Shown here: piece after piece, positions 54,401 through 62,484 of the stretch
Position numbering within the stretch: position 1 is the first letter of the stretch
Layout: every line of letters begins with the position of its first letter
DNA from: Cellulomonas sp. JH27-2
GTDB taxonomy: Bacteria; Actinomycetota; Actinomycetes; Actinomycetales; Cellulomonadaceae
Length of the DNA: 64,000 nt
Assembly: GCF_014837175.1 (NCBI RefSeq)
Contig: NZ_JACYFR010000001.1
Span: 930,001-994,000, forward strand
Direction: 5' to 3'
The notes under the pieces: model-generated
Seen by the model: the letters and a program-made list of their open reading frames with translations, nothing else
Database searches by the model: none
What the model was told of the DNA's origin: nothing
Program-made: the position numbers and the translations under genes

Positions 54401-55023
54401 TCGTGCTCGTCCTGGTCGGCATCGCGGTCGTCATCGGCGTCGTGCTCGCGTTCAAGGCGCTGTTCGCCTCGCTCGACACAGGGACGCCGGCAGCCGCACC
54501 GTCCTCGTCGAGCGCGGCCGCGACCAGCCCGCCGCCCAGCGACACGCCGTCCGAGGAGCCGTCGACCGAGCCCAGCACCCCCGCCGACGAAGGGCCGCCG
54601 CCCGTCATCGCGTCCGCGACGACCGTGGACCCGTCGGACGACGACGGTGAGCACCAGGAAGCCGTCGACCGCGCATTCGACGGCGACGAGTCGACGTACT
54701 GGTACACGATGACCTACAAGCGGGCCGACTTCGCCGGGTTCAAGAACGGCGTCGGCTACGTCATGACGCTCGAGGAGCCCACCACCGTCAGCAAGGTGAC
54801 GCTGCACACCAACGGGTCCGGCGGGAAGGTCGAGATCCGCGACACCGACAAGAGCGACCCGAGCGGCGGCAAGCTGCTCGCGTCGGGCTCGTTCGACTCC
54901 GACGTCACGTTCACGCTCGACCCGGCGACGAGGACGGACCACCTGACGCTGTGGATCACCGAGCTGCCGACCGCGGCGGACGGGTCCTTCCGTCTCGAGC
55001 TGGCGGAGATCGAGCTGTCCTGA
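51433..55023 (+). CDS. murJ: MurJ-type lipid II flippase fused to pseudokinase and extracytoplasmic discoidin-like domain
   Basis: Protein of 1196 residues from GTG 51433 (GTGA overlap). Residues about 1-545 are the MurJ/MviN flippase (RRGVALMASGTGASRVLGLLRQMVLASAIG ... DAFSVANKLPNILYMLLAGGVLNAVLVPQ, ~14 helices). Residues ~568-830 are kinase-like (VLSGRYRVVDEATSDLPGATSWHATDQ) but the ATP-lysine is missing (PVRVQVL), the catalytic loop reads HHLALRPSVVHV instead of HRDLKPSN, and DFG is GLGL, so it is a pseudokinase. A Pro/Ala-rich linker, one TM (LVLVLVGIAVVIGVVLAFKALF) and a C-terminal galactose-binding-like domain follow. Same plan as M. tuberculosis Rv3910. Moves lipid II outward in wall synthesis. 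Confidence 0.92.
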   Translation: MSEPTGGVRRGVALMASGTGASRVLGLLRQMVLASAIGATGQAADAFSVANKLPNILYMLLAGGVLNAVLVPQVVQAYRRKAGQEYVDRLLTFGFAVLAGATLLLTMCAPLLVHLYASKGFTGAQRDLATAFAFWCIPQMFFYGMYALLGQVLNARNSFGPFMWAPVVNNVVSIAGFGAFIAMFGTAKAGPDGIEVAANWTTGQTTLLAGSATLGVIAQAVVLIPALRASGVHYRVRWGLRGSGLGRAGKVASWTLVGLAIGQLGYIVVSQVNAAAPKSAGGGTVAGPAAYDWAFLIFMLPHSLVTVSLATALFTRLSGQAHEKDVDGVRSTLSGGLRVVGLFTMVATAVVAVLAVPITQILLWTSTDAQVRAVSPVVVAMIVGLPAFGAWSMCQRVFYAYEDARGMIPIQLAMAGVVVGGSLLGLVVLPPRLWVAGGGLSMSVSYLVGAVMALWLLRRRLRSVDGPRVARVHVQAAAAALVTAGVGALVLVLLRHLLPAGHIASILECAVVGTVMGLAYVALLRLMRVAELDALLGPLVAKLGGRASRLVTGTRAPQGPPSDEVGADVSEVVERGTVLSGRYRVVDEATSDLPGATSWHATDQILDRPVRVQVLSSGHISAALDGARRAALVTDARLVRVLDVGTHEGHGYVVSEQVAGPSLADLLSRGTLTADQARAIVGEAAAALEVARRRGVHHLALRPSVVHVTDDGRIVVSGLGLDAGLLGVVSRDAHLTTRADTVGLVRLLYAALTGHWVADAGVPDLAVDLPAAPDEDGVPVAPADLVDGVPGDLDTLCAVTLGRNDDGPHSPGELVRELEPWGAIRAVQVPTGSIPVVPTAISAAAIAADDEADAALSPPDDDFEPDDMEDTAPIAVTRESIRTTFENQPPPAGVNRPGTPPPAAPTRTSAFGAAGALGAAAGPRTWDSAPPPPERTTAQVFPPAAPAEPGPAVTAEATAPPATGGFDFDRIVEEQEYETAGERRFNPTALVLVLVGIAVVIGVVLAFKALFASLDTGTPAAAPSSSSAAATSPPPSDTPSEEPSTEPSTPADEGPPPVIASATTVDPSDDDGEHQEAVDRAFDGDESTYWYTMTYKRADFAGFKNGVGYVMTLEEPTTVSKVTLHTNGSGGKVEIRDTDKSDPSGGKLLASGSFDSDVTFTLDPATRTDHLTLWITELPTAADGSFRLELAEIELS

Positions 55024-55061
55024 GCGGTGATCGCGCGGAACGCGCAGGAACAGATCCCGCC

Positions 55062-55067
55062 TAGGAT
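55062..55067 (+). promoter_or_regulatory. -10 box of the trxB promoter
   Basis: TAGGAT, about 45 bases before GTG 55113; a short leader with AAGGACC ribosome-binding site follows. Confidence 0.45.
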
Positions 55068-55112
55068 CGGTTGACTGCGACAGCACCAACCACCGACTTG
55101 CAAGGACCTTCC

Positions 55113-56108
55113 GTGAACCAGCAGGACACTGTGCGCGACCTCGTGATCGTCGGCTCCGGGCCCGCCGGTTACACCGCGGCGATCTACGCCGCGCGTGCCG
55201 GGCTCGCGCCCCTGATCGTCGCCGGGTCCGTGACCGCCGGTGGTGCGCTCATGAACACCACCGAGGTCGAGAACTTCCCCGGCTTCCCCGACGGCATCCA
55301 GGGCCCTGAGCTCATGGAGAACCTGCAGAAGCAGGCCGAGCGATTCGGCGCCGAGGTGCTGTGGGACGACGCGGTCCGCCTCGACCTCGACGGACCGGTC
55401 AAGACCATCGAGGTTTCCGGCGGCGAGACGTTCCAGGCGCGTGCCGTGATCATCTCGACCGGGTCGGCGTACCGGGAGCTGGGTCTCGACGACGAGAAGC
55501 GCCTGTCGGGTCGTGGCGTGTCGTGGTGCGCGACGTGCGACGGGTTCTTCTTCCGGGACCAGGAGATCATCGTGGTCGGTGGCGGCGACTCGGCCGTCGA
55601 GGAGGCCACGTTCCTGACCCGGTTCGGCAAGCGCGTCACGATGGTCCACCGTCGCGACCAGCTGCGGGCGTCGAAGATCATGGCCGACCGCGCCGCCAAC
55701 GACCCGAAGATCGAGTTCGCGTGGAACTCCGAGGTCGTCGGGATCCACGGCGACGAGAAGGTCACCGGCGTGACGCTGCGCGACACCGTCACCGGCGAGG
55801 AGCGTGAGCACCCCGCCACGGGCGTGTTCGTCGCGATCGGCCACGTCCCGCGCACCGAGCTCCTGGTGGGCCAGCTCGACCTCGACGACAGCGGCTACGT
55901 GTCCGTCGTCGGCCGCTCCACCCACACCAACCTCACCGGCGTCTTCGCCTGCGGCGACGTCGTGGACCACACGTACCGCCAGGCGATCACGGCCGCCGGG
56001 TCGGGCTGTGCGGCCGCGCTCGACGCGCAGCACTACCTGGCCGGGCTCGGCGACGCCGTCGACCCCGTCCCGCCCACCGAGGCACCCGGTTTCCCTGAGG
56101 AGGCATGA
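55113..56108 (+). CDS. trxB: thioredoxin-disulfide reductase
   Basis: FAD/NADPH enzyme of 331 residues that reduces thioredoxin. FAD motif [24 protein letters not shown]; redox centre [11 protein letters not shown] (CATC); NADPH motif [18 protein letters not shown]-terminal [37 protein letters not shown] 55113 has AAGGACC upstream. Directly precedes trxA with overlap. The sigM and anti-sigma genes that lie here in M. tuberculosis are missing. Confidence 0.96.
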   Translation: MNQQDTVRDLVIVGSGPAGYTAAIYAARAGLAPLIVAGSVTAGGALMNTTEVENFPGFPDGIQGPELMENLQKQAERFGAEVLWDDAVRLDLDGPVKTIEVSGGETFQARAVIISTGSAYRELGLDDEKRLSGRGVSWCATCDGFFFRDQEIIVVGGGDSAVEEATFLTRFGKRVTMVHRRDQLRASKIMADRAANDPKIEFAWNSEVVGIHGDEKVTGVTLRDTVTGEEREHPATGVFVAIGHVPRTELLVGQLDLDDSGYVSVVGRSTHTNLTGVFACGDVVDHTYRQAITAAGSGCAAALDAQHYLAGLGDAVDPVPPTEAPGFPEEA

Positions 56109-56431
56109 TGCTGGACGTCACCGACGATTCCTTCGACGCCGAGGTGCTCGGCTCCGACATCCCCGTGGTCGTCGACTTCTGGGCTCCCTGGTGCGGTCCG
56201 TGCCGCATGGTCGCGCCCGTCCTCGAGGAGCTGTCCAAGACCTACGAGGGCCGCGTCAAGATCGTCAAGGTGAACGCCGACGAGAACCCGCGCCTGACCG
56301 GTGACTACGGCGTGGTCTCCATCCCGACGCTCAACATCTACGCGGGCGGCGAGCTCGTCCAGTCGACGATCGGGGCGCGCCCCAAGGCCGCCATCGCGGA
56401 GCAGATCGAGGGCGTTCTCGCCACGGCGTGA
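56105..56431 (+). CDS. trxA: thioredoxin
   Basis: Classic thioredoxin of 108 residues: [27 protein letters not shown] with the CGPC active site, then [28 protein letters not shown] carrying the cis-proline. The start ATG (56105) overlaps the trxB stop; a second ATG at 56108 is equally good after GAGGAGGC. Confidence 0.96.
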   Translation: MMLDVTDDSFDAEVLGSDIPVVVDFWAPWCGPCRMVAPVLEELSKTYEGRVKIVKVNADENPRLTGDYGVVSIPTLNIYAGGELVQSTIGARPKAAIAEQIEGVLATA

Positions 56432-56462
56432 CCCCTCGCACCGCGCAGGCGGGCACGCGTGC

Positions 56463-56468
56463 GACACT
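56463..56468 (+). promoter_or_regulatory. -10 box of a leaderless promoter for the aminotransferase gene
   Basis: GACACT with 6 bases to ATG 56475. Confidence 0.45.
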
Positions 56469-56474
56469 GCTCGG

Positions 56475-57821
56475 ATGATCGAGCGCATCGTGCCCGCCGG
56501 CGAGACGGCGGGTCAGAACCCCACGTCCACCGCCGCTGCCGGCACCCGCCTCGACCCGTGGCTCGGCTCCTACGCCGCCCGCACGCACGGCATGCGTGCC
56601 TCCGAGATCCGCGCACTGTTCGCCGTCGCGAACCGGCCCGAGGTCGTCTCGCTGGCCGGCGGTATGCCGTACCTCGACGGGCTGCCGCTGGACATCCTGT
56701 CCGACGTGGCCGCGCGTGTGGTCGCCACCCGCGGCGCCCAGGCCCTGCAGTACGGCTCCGGCCAGGGCGACGTCACCTTGCGTGAGCAGATCCTCGACGT
56801 CGTCCGGCTCGAGGGCATCGACGCCCACCCCGACGACGTCGTCGTCACCACCGGTTCGCAGCAGGCGTTGGACCTGGTCACACGCATCTTCATCGACCCG
56901 GGCGACGTCGTCGTCGCGGAGGCTCCGTCCTACGTCGGGGCGCTCGGAGTCTTCCGGGCCTACGAGGCGGAGGTCGTGCACGTCCCCATCGACGAGCACG
57001 GACTGGTCCCCGAGCTCCTCGAGTCCACCCTCGCCGACCTCGCCCGCGCCGGTCGTCGGGTCAAGTTCCTGTACACCGTCCCGAACTTCCACAACCCCGC
57101 CGGCGTGAGCATCTCGCTCGAGCGTCGCCCGCGGATCGTCGAGATCGCGCGCCGGTTCGGCGTCCTGGTCCTCGAGGACAACCCGTACGGCCTGCTCGGG
57201 TTCTCGGGCGAGCCGACGCCCGCGCTCCGGTCGATCGACGACGAGGGCGTGCTGTACCTCGGCTCCTTCTCCAAGACGTTCGCCCCCGGGTACCGCGTCG
57301 GCTGGGTCATCGCGCCCCACGCCGTGCGCGAGAAGCTGGTGCTCGCCTCCGAGTCCGCCATCCTCTGCCCGGCCAACGCGTCGCAGATCGCCATCTCCAC
57401 CTACCTGTCGACGTGCGACTGGCAGGGGCAGATCAAGTCCTTCCGCGAGCTGTACCGCGAACGGCGCGACGCGATGGTGGGCGCCCTGGCCGAGCACCTT
57501 CCCGACGCGTCGTGGAACGTGCCCGACGGCGGCTTCTACGTCTGGGTCCGTCTCCCCGAAGGGCTCGACGCGAAGGACATGCTGCCGCGCGCCGTCACCG
57601 CCCGCGTCGCCTACGTCCCCGGCACGGCCTTCTACTACGACGGTGGCGGCGCCGACCACATGCGCCTGTCGTTCTGCTTCCCGACGCCCGAGCGCATCCG
57701 CGAGGGCGTGCGCCGGCTCGCTACCGTCGTCGCGGGAGAGCGAGAGCTCGTCGAGCTGTTCGGGACGACGTCCGCCGACCCCACGCGCGTCGTCGACGCG
57801 CCGGGCCCTGATCTGCACTGA
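56475..57821 (+). CDS. PLP-dependent aminotransferase (class I/II, 2-aminoadipate/KAT-like)
   Basis: Aminotransferase of 448 residues, fold type I. VVSLAGGMPYLDGLPLDIL; LQYGSGQGDVTLREQI; TTGSQQALDLVTRIFIDPGDVVVAEAPSYVGALGVF; LYTVPNFHNPAGVSIS; VLEDNPYGLLGFSG; and YLGSFSKTFAPGYRVGWVI containing the Schiff-base lysine (SFSKT). No N-terminal DNA-binding domain, so it is the stand-alone relative of MocR C-termini, as in 2-aminoadipate transaminase/LysN. Substrate open. Start ATG 56475 by a leaderless promoter. Confidence 0.9.
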   Translation: MIERIVPAGETAGQNPTSTAAAGTRLDPWLGSYAARTHGMRASEIRALFAVANRPEVVSLAGGMPYLDGLPLDILSDVAARVVATRGAQALQYGSGQGDVTLREQILDVVRLEGIDAHPDDVVVTTGSQQALDLVTRIFIDPGDVVVAEAPSYVGALGVFRAYEAEVVHVPIDEHGLVPELLESTLADLARAGRRVKFLYTVPNFHNPAGVSISLERRPRIVEIARRFGVLVLEDNPYGLLGFSGEPTPALRSIDDEGVLYLGSFSKTFAPGYRVGWVIAPHAVREKLVLASESAILCPANASQIAISTYLSTCDWQGQIKSFRELYRERRDAMVGALAEHLPDASWNVPDGGFYVWVRLPEGLDAKDMLPRAVTARVAYVPGTAFYYDGGGADHMRLSFCFPTPERIREGVRRLATVVAGERELVELFGTTSADPTRVVDAPGPDLH

Positions 57822-57910
57822 CCTTCCCTGACATGCACTGCGTTGCTGTGACCAGCACCGATGTGCGCTGACGCGGCTGCCGGCCGCCCGTCACCTGGAG
57901 TCAAGACACC

Positions 57911-58894
57911 GTGAGCTCTGCCTCGTCCACCCCTGCGGCTGACGCGTCAGCCGCGCGAGTTCCCAGCGTCGTCATCCTGGCCGGCGGGCTGTCGCACGAG
58001 CGCGACGTCTCGCTGCGCTCGGGCCGGCGCGTGGCGGACGCGCTGCGCTCGGTCGGCGTCGACGTCGCGGTGCTCGACCTCGACGCCGACCTGGTCCCGG
58101 CGCTGCGGGATCTCCACCCGGACCTCGTCTGGCCGCTGCTCCACGGCGCGTCCGGAGAGGACGGCTCTGTCCAGGACATGATCCAGCTGCTCGGCTACCC
58201 GATCCTCGGGACGGGTCCGCGCGCCAGCCGGGTCGCATGGAGCAAGCCGATCGCCAAGCGGGTCGTCGCGCAGGCCGGGCTCGCGACGCCGGACTTCGTG
58301 ACTCTTCCCCAGTCGCTCTTCCGTGAGCTCGGCGCCAGCCGCGTGCTCGACGCGGTGGTCTCCCGCCTGGGCCTGCCCCTGGTGGTGAAGCCCGCGAGCG
58401 GCGGGTCGGCCCTGGGCGTCAGTCTCGTGACGTCCGCCGACGACCTGCCCCGGGCCATGGTCGACTGCTTCGCCTACGGCGACACCGCCCTCATCGAGCA
58501 CGCGGTCCTCGGCACCGAGCTCGCGGTCTCGGTGGTCGACACCGGGTCGGGTCCGACCGCACTCCCCGTCGTCGAGATCGTGACCGACGGCGCGTACGAC
58601 TTCGATGCCCGTTACAACCCCGGCCGCACCGAGTACTTCACTCCCGCCCGACTGGATCCGTCGGTCGCGGCATCCGTCGCGGCAGCCGGCGTCGCGGCAC
58701 ACGTCGCCCTCGGTCTCGAACGTCTGTCGCGCACGGACCTGATCCTGACCGACGACGGGGTGGTGCACTTCCTCGAGGTCAACATCGCCCCCGGGATGAC
58801 CGAGACCTCGCTCTTTCCACAGGCCGTCGGGGCGTCCGGCCACAATCTCGGAGACTTGTACCGATCCCTCGTAGCGGCTTCCCTGAGCGTCTGA
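57911..58894 (+). CDS. D-alanine-D-alanine ligase family protein
   Basis: ATP-grasp ligase of 327 residues, slightly short for Ddl. N-terminal domain SVVILAGGLSHERDVSLRSGRRVADALRSVGVDVAVLDLDADLVPALRDLHPDLVWPLLHGASGEDGSVQDMIQLLGYPILGTGPRASRVAWSKPIAKRVVAQAGL shows the HERDVSLRSG and HGxxGEDG Ddl motifs; ATP-grasp VVKPASGGSALGVS; the metal-site VVHFLEVNIAPGMTETS. A D-Ala-D-Ala or related D-amino acid ligase role in wall precursor synthesis is expected. GTG 57911; ribosome-binding site is weak (GGAG 14 bases before). Confidence 0.88.
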   Translation: MSSASSTPAADASAARVPSVVILAGGLSHERDVSLRSGRRVADALRSVGVDVAVLDLDADLVPALRDLHPDLVWPLLHGASGEDGSVQDMIQLLGYPILGTGPRASRVAWSKPIAKRVVAQAGLATPDFVTLPQSLFRELGASRVLDAVVSRLGLPLVVKPASGGSALGVSLVTSADDLPRAMVDCFAYGDTALIEHAVLGTELAVSVVDTGSGPTALPVVEIVTDGAYDFDARYNPGRTEYFTPARLDPSVAASVAAAGVAAHVALGLERLSRTDLILTDDGVVHFLEVNIAPGMTETSLFPQAVGASGHNLGDLYRSLVAASLSV

Positions 58895-59010
58895 ACTGGC
58901 ACTCGGGACGCGTTCCAGCCGTCCTTTTCGCCCTGAATTCGGCCGATTCCGCGGTCGAGCCGCCGATTGTCGGTCTCGGCCGCGCGAGCCGGTCCCATCC
59001 GGCGTCGGCG

Positions 59011-59043
59011 TCACCCGCGGCCACGGGGCTCGGCCGCGGGTGA
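59011..59043. terminator. bidirectional terminator between ddl-like gene and parB
   Basis: TCACCCGCGGCC (59011-59022) pairs perfectly with GGCCGCGGGTGA (59032-59043) around a 9-base loop, 7 bases after the parB stop and about 117 after the ligase stop. Confidence 0.7.
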
Positions 59044-59050
59044 CGAACGA

Positions 59051-60358
59051 TCAGTTCTTGAGCAGGCCCGGGTCCTCCGGAGCGAGGCTGCCAAGGATGC
59101 GGTTGAGGTCCTGCACCGACGCGAACTCGACCGTGAGGCGGCCTCGTGACTTGCCGAGGCTGACCTTCACGCGCGTCTCGAACCGGTCGGACAGCCGCGA
59201 CGCGAGGTCGTCGAGAGCCTCGTTCCGAATCCCCGCGCGCGGTGCGGCCCGCTTGCGCGGCGCGTCGTCGGCGCCGAGCGCGACGATCTCCTCGACCGCG
59301 CGAACCGAGAGTCCCTCCGCGACGATGCGCTGCGCGAGCCGCTCGATCGCCGCACCGTCGCTGAGCCCGAGCAGTGCGCGAGCATGCCCGGCACTGAGCA
59401 CGCCGGCGGCGACTCGCCGCTGAACCAGTGGCGGCAGCTTCAGCAGGCGGAGGGTGTTCGAGATCTGCGGGCGCGACCGGCTGATGCGCGTCGCGAGCTG
59501 ATCGTGCGTGCAGCCGAAGTCGTCCAGCAGCTGCTGGTAGGCGGCTGCCTCCTCGAGCGGGTTGAGCTGAGACCGGTGCAGGTTCTCCAGCAGAGCGTCC
59601 CGCAGCAGGTCGTTGTCACCCGTCTCCCTGATGATCGCGGGGATCGTCGTCAGGCCGGCTTCCTGAGTCGCCCGCCACCGACGCTCGCCCATGATCAGCT
59701 CGTAGCCGTCCGACACCTGGCGCACGACGACCGGCTGGAGGACGCCGATCTCCTTGATCGAGCCGACCAGCTCGGCCAGCGCGTCCTCGTCGAACACGGT
59801 CCGCGGCTGGCGCGGATTGGGCCGGATGTCCCCGACCGGCAGCTCCGCGAAGCGTGCTCCCGGAACGGGGACCAGCCCGTCGTCCGACAACACATCGGCC
59901 GACGGAGCGGTGCTCCCGCCGAGGCTGGCCCCGGCACCGTTCTCAGCCGCGGCACCCGAAGGAGCCGTGGCGTCCGGGCTCGCTACGTCGGCGGAGCTCG
60001 GTGCTCCACCTGCTGGCGTTCCGTTCGTCGTGGGCGGACTCTCGTTCTCCGCGTCCACACCAGGATCGGCGCTGATCGCACCGTCCGCGAGGGCGGTCGA
60101 AGTCGCGCCGTTGGACGTACCGCCCGCCACACCCTCCCCGGACGCGGACGGTGCCACCGGAGCTACGGCCGCCGGCGATGCGGCCGTCGGCGCATCCGCT
60201 GCAGATGCCGCAGCGCCCGCGTCCGATGCCGCCGCACGCGGCTTCCCGAAGAAGAGGTCGGCGGGACGCTCGCCCGTCGTCGGACGCTGCTCCCCCTCGG
60301 CGCTCGTCGGGATCAGCGCACCGAGCCCACGGCCCAGCCCACGCCGCTTCTCGCTCAT
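59051..60358 (-). CDS. parB: chromosome partitioning protein ParB (CTPase, parS-binding)
   Basis: ParB of 435 residues. N-terminal [11 protein letters not shown] (7-17) is the conserved tail that contacts ParA; a long disordered Ala/Ser/Gly/Pro-rich linker (about 30-170) is unusual; then the ParB/Srx CTP-binding domain ([41 protein letters not shown] ... [17 protein letters not shown], with the GERR motif), the helix-turn-helix ([41 protein letters not shown]) and the dimerising C-terminus. ATG 60358 overlaps the parA stop. Binds the parS sites in and near parA and spreads as a CTP clamp. Confidence 0.95.
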   Translation of the reverse strand: MSEKRRGLGRGLGALIPTSAEGEQRPTTGERPADLFFGKPRAAASDAGAAASAADAPTAASPAAVAPVAPSASGEGVAGGTSNGATSTALADGAISADPGVDAENESPPTTNGTPAGGAPSSADVASPDATAPSGAAAENGAGASLGGSTAPSADVLSDDGLVPVPGARFAELPVGDIRPNPRQPRTVFDEDALAELVGSIKEIGVLQPVVVRQVSDGYELIMGERRWRATQEAGLTTIPAIIRETGDNDLLRDALLENLHRSQLNPLEEAAAYQQLLDDFGCTHDQLATRISRSRPQISNTLRLLKLPPLVQRRVAAGVLSAGHARALLGLSDGAAIERLAQRIVAEGLSVRAVEEIVALGADDAPRKRAAPRAGIRNEALDDLASRLSDRFETRVKVSLGKSRGRLTVEFASVQDLNRILGSLAPEDPGLLKN

Positions 60359-62484
60359 CGTTCCTCCTGGGCGTTCACGTTCGTTTCGTCGTTGACCTGC
60401 GTGTTCGTCGCGCCGCGCTCCGCGACCTCGCGAGCTGCCTCGAGGTACGCGAGCGCCCCCGATGAGCCGGGGTCGTACGTCATCACCGTCTGGCCGTAGC
60501 TCGGAGCCTCGGAGATGCGGACCGATCGCGGCACAGTGGTGCGCAGGGTCTTGTCGGGGAAGTGGGTACGCACCTCCTCGGCCACCTGCTGCGCCAAGTT
60601 CGTCCGGGCGTCGTACATCGTGAGCAGGATGGTCGAGACGTGCAACTCTCGGTTGAGGTGTGCCTGGATGAGCTCGATGGTCTTGAGGAGCTGGCTCAGG
60701 CCCTCGAGCGCGTAGTACTCGCACTGGATCGGGATGAGCACCTCGCGGCCCACCACGAAGGCGTTGACCGTCAGCAGCCCGAGGCTCGGCGGGCAGTCGA
60801 CGAAGACGTAGTCGAGTGGCTCCATCCCCTCGGCCGCGCGATGCTCGAAGTATGCGTCGAGCGCGACCCGTAGGCGCGTCTCACGGGCGACCATCGACAC
60901 GAGCTCGATCTCGGCGCCCGAGAGGTCGATCGTGGCCGGGACGCACCACAGCGTCTCGATGTCGGGGCAGACCTGGACCGCCTCCGCCATCGGCTGCCCT
61001 TCCACGAGCACCTCATAGATCGACGGAGTGCCGGCACGGTGGTCGACACCGATGGCCGTCGATGCGTTCCCCTGGGGGTCGTTGTCGATGACCAGGACGT
61101 TGAGACCCGACTGCGCGAGCGCCGCGGCAAGGTTCACCGTCGTGGTGGTCTTGCCGACTCCGCCCTTCTGGTTCGCCACCGTGATGACCCGGGTCGCGTC
61201 AGGCTTCGGGAACCTTCGCCCGCGGAGCTCGATGCGGCGCCGGGCGTCTCGCTGGAGCTCCGCCATGAGCGGAGTGTCGTCACTGGCGGACGGGAGGCTC
61301 TCGACGAGCGCAGCGCGCCGGCGCTCGTCGGGGTCAAGATCGGTCACGGGTGCTCTGGCTCCGTCGGAGGATGGGTTCCCGGCGCTCGCCGGTTCGTCGG
61401 TGCTCACTGTTTCACGTGAAACGTGGCGCGCCGAATCCCCTCCCCCGTCCGGCGTATCACTGTGCGCGATGCCACTGGGGGCCTGCGTTGCGGCATCGGA
61501 CGATCCGCCATGATGGTGCGTCGTTTCACGTGAAACAGGAACCTCGAGCCTCTCGGTGGCATCACTCGCAGTCAGAGACCCGCGCCGATGCGCGTCGGCG
61601 GTTGGCGCTCCGCCGTTCGGTGGTGTCGTTTCACGTGAAACGGGCTCCGCCGCGCCTGCGACCACGCCGTGACGCCTCGGCATGCCGGTCGTCGGCGTTG
61701 GACCACCGACGACGGACCTGTCAGCTGGTGCCGCTTCGCGGGAACCGCCAGCACCTGCTCGCACGTCGCCGTCCGCTGTTGAGTCTCCGGGGGCCCTCGA
61801 GTCTGTGTCCGCAGCCTCGCGTCTGTCAGAAGGCCCGGCCGTGTCGGCCGACGAGTCGATGTCGGCCTGCGCGCCCGCGTCGGACGCCAGATCTCCACCG
61901 GCCTGCGTTTCAGCTGAGAAGGAGCTTCCAGCCATGTCGCCAGCGTGCACCGCTGTTTCACGTGAAACAGGGCCCGCCGGCGTGACGCCGACATGCATCT
62001 CCGTTTCACGTGAAACGCCACCGGCCTCGGCCGGATCGATCTCCCCACCGACATGTGGGACGGACTCCGAGCTCCCGGGTGTGCCAACTGCTCTCGCGGA
62101 CTCGGGTGCCCCGCCGGGTGACTCAGCAGCGGAAGTGACTGAGACTCCAACACCCGCCGACTCGCCCAGGCCCTGGCCCTGGCGCCCGAAGTACCGAGGC
62201 TCGGGCATCGGACCGGCGCCAGCGCCCTCGACAATCTGCCCGCCACTGCCATGGTCCTTCGCGGCCCCGGAACCACCGGCTGCAGGCGCGGCCATGGCGT
62301 CCGGGGAAGAAGCTCCAGTCGCGGCACTCGTCGTGCCGTTCGTCGCCCAGCTCGAAGGGGCCACGCGGTCCTCTGTGGGCAGGGCTTGGGTGGCGGCCCG
62401 TGTGGAGCCCTCGGCGTTCTCGGTGTTCTCGGAGTGCGTGCTCTGCTGGTTGTCCTTCTTCTTCCTACCGAACACGCGCGACAC
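60355..62484 (-). CDS. parA: chromosome partitioning ATPase ParA with long N-terminal extension containing parS-encoded repeats
   Basis: P-loop ATPase that drives segregation with ParB. The core (residues ~440-709 from GTG 62484) is normal: [28 protein letters not shown] (deviant Walker A, Lys445), [57 protein letters not shown]. The frame is open upstream for ~360 codons of Ala/Gly/Ser/Glu/Thr-rich, high-GC3 sequence, beginning [25 protein letters not shown] and overlapping rsmG by 20 bases; GAGGGA lies before GTG 62484. Five parS sites are embedded, each read VSRET. The alternative start is GTG 61407 (350 residues, just after a parS); it has no ribosome-binding site. Confidence 0.85.
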   Translation of the reverse strand: MSRVFGRKKKDNQQSTHSENTENAEGSTRAATQALPTEDRVAPSSWATNGTTSAATGASSPDAMAAPAAGGSGAAKDHGSGGQIVEGAGAGPMPEPRYFGRQGQGLGESAGVGVSVTSAAESPGGAPESARAVGTPGSSESVPHVGGEIDPAEAGGVSRETEMHVGVTPAGPVSRETAVHAGDMAGSSFSAETQAGGDLASDAGAQADIDSSADTAGPSDRREAADTDSRAPGDSTADGDVRAGAGGSREAAPADRSVVGGPTPTTGMPRRHGVVAGAAEPVSRETTPPNGGAPTADAHRRGSLTASDATERLEVPVSRETTHHHGGSSDAATQAPSGIAHSDTPDGGGDSARHVSRETVSTDEPASAGNPSSDGARAPVTDLDPDERRRAALVESLPSASDDTPLMAELQRDARRRIELRGRRFPKPDATRVITVANQKGGVGKTTTTVNLAAALAQSGLNVLVIDNDPQGNASTAIGVDHRAGTPSIYEVLVEGQPMAEAVQVCPDIETLWCVPATIDLSGAEIELVSMVARETRLRVALDAYFEHRAAEGMEPLDYVFVDCPPSLGLLTVNAFVVGREVLIPIQCEYYALEGLSQLLKTIELIQAHLNRELHVSTILLTMYDARTNLAQQVAEEVRTHFPDKTLRTTVPRSVRISEAPSYGQTVMTYDPGSSGALAYLEAAREVAERGATNTQVNDETNVNAQEER
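61409..61422. promoter_or_regulatory. parS site A
   Basis: GTTTCACGTGAAAC, perfect parS consensus, read on the minus strand as VSRET (residues 355-359 of the long ParA). Confidence 0.95.
61523..61536. promoter_or_regulatory. parS site B
   Basis: Perfect parS; VSRET at residues 317-321. It lies 114 bases (38 codons) from site A. Confidence 0.95.
61628..61641. promoter_or_regulatory. parS site C
   Basis: Perfect parS; VSRET at residues 282-286, 105 bases from site B. Confidence 0.95.
61907..61920. promoter_or_regulatory. degenerate parS-like site
   Basis: GTTTCAGCTGAGAA, encoding FSAET (residues 189-193) exactly 48 bases from site D. Looks like a mutated parS; may bind ParB weakly or not at all. 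Confidence 0.6.
61955..61968. promoter_or_regulatory. parS site D
   Basis: Perfect parS; VSRET at residues 173-177. Confidence 0.95.
62003..62016. promoter_or_regulatory. parS site E
   Basis: Perfect parS; VSRET at residues 157-161, exactly 48 bases from site D. Confidence 0.95.

Larger units (their letters stand above)
61907..62016 (-). repeat. 48-bp coding repeats carrying parS
   Basis: Three consecutive 16-residue units, each starting at a parS or parS-like site: [32 protein letters not shown] and [16 protein letters not shown]. Shared positions (S, ET, a glycine at 10 or 9, Ala near 14) show they arose by duplication. Units at 61628 and 61523 ([22 protein letters not shown]) resemble each other too. 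Confidence 0.75.

Noticed and set aside
61408..62464. Treating the upstream parA region as a non-coding parS-bearing spacer
   Set aside because: Continuous open frame, coding-like codon usage, ribosome-binding site at the rsmG overlap and in-phase parS units favour coding; the short start (61407) is kept as the alternative.
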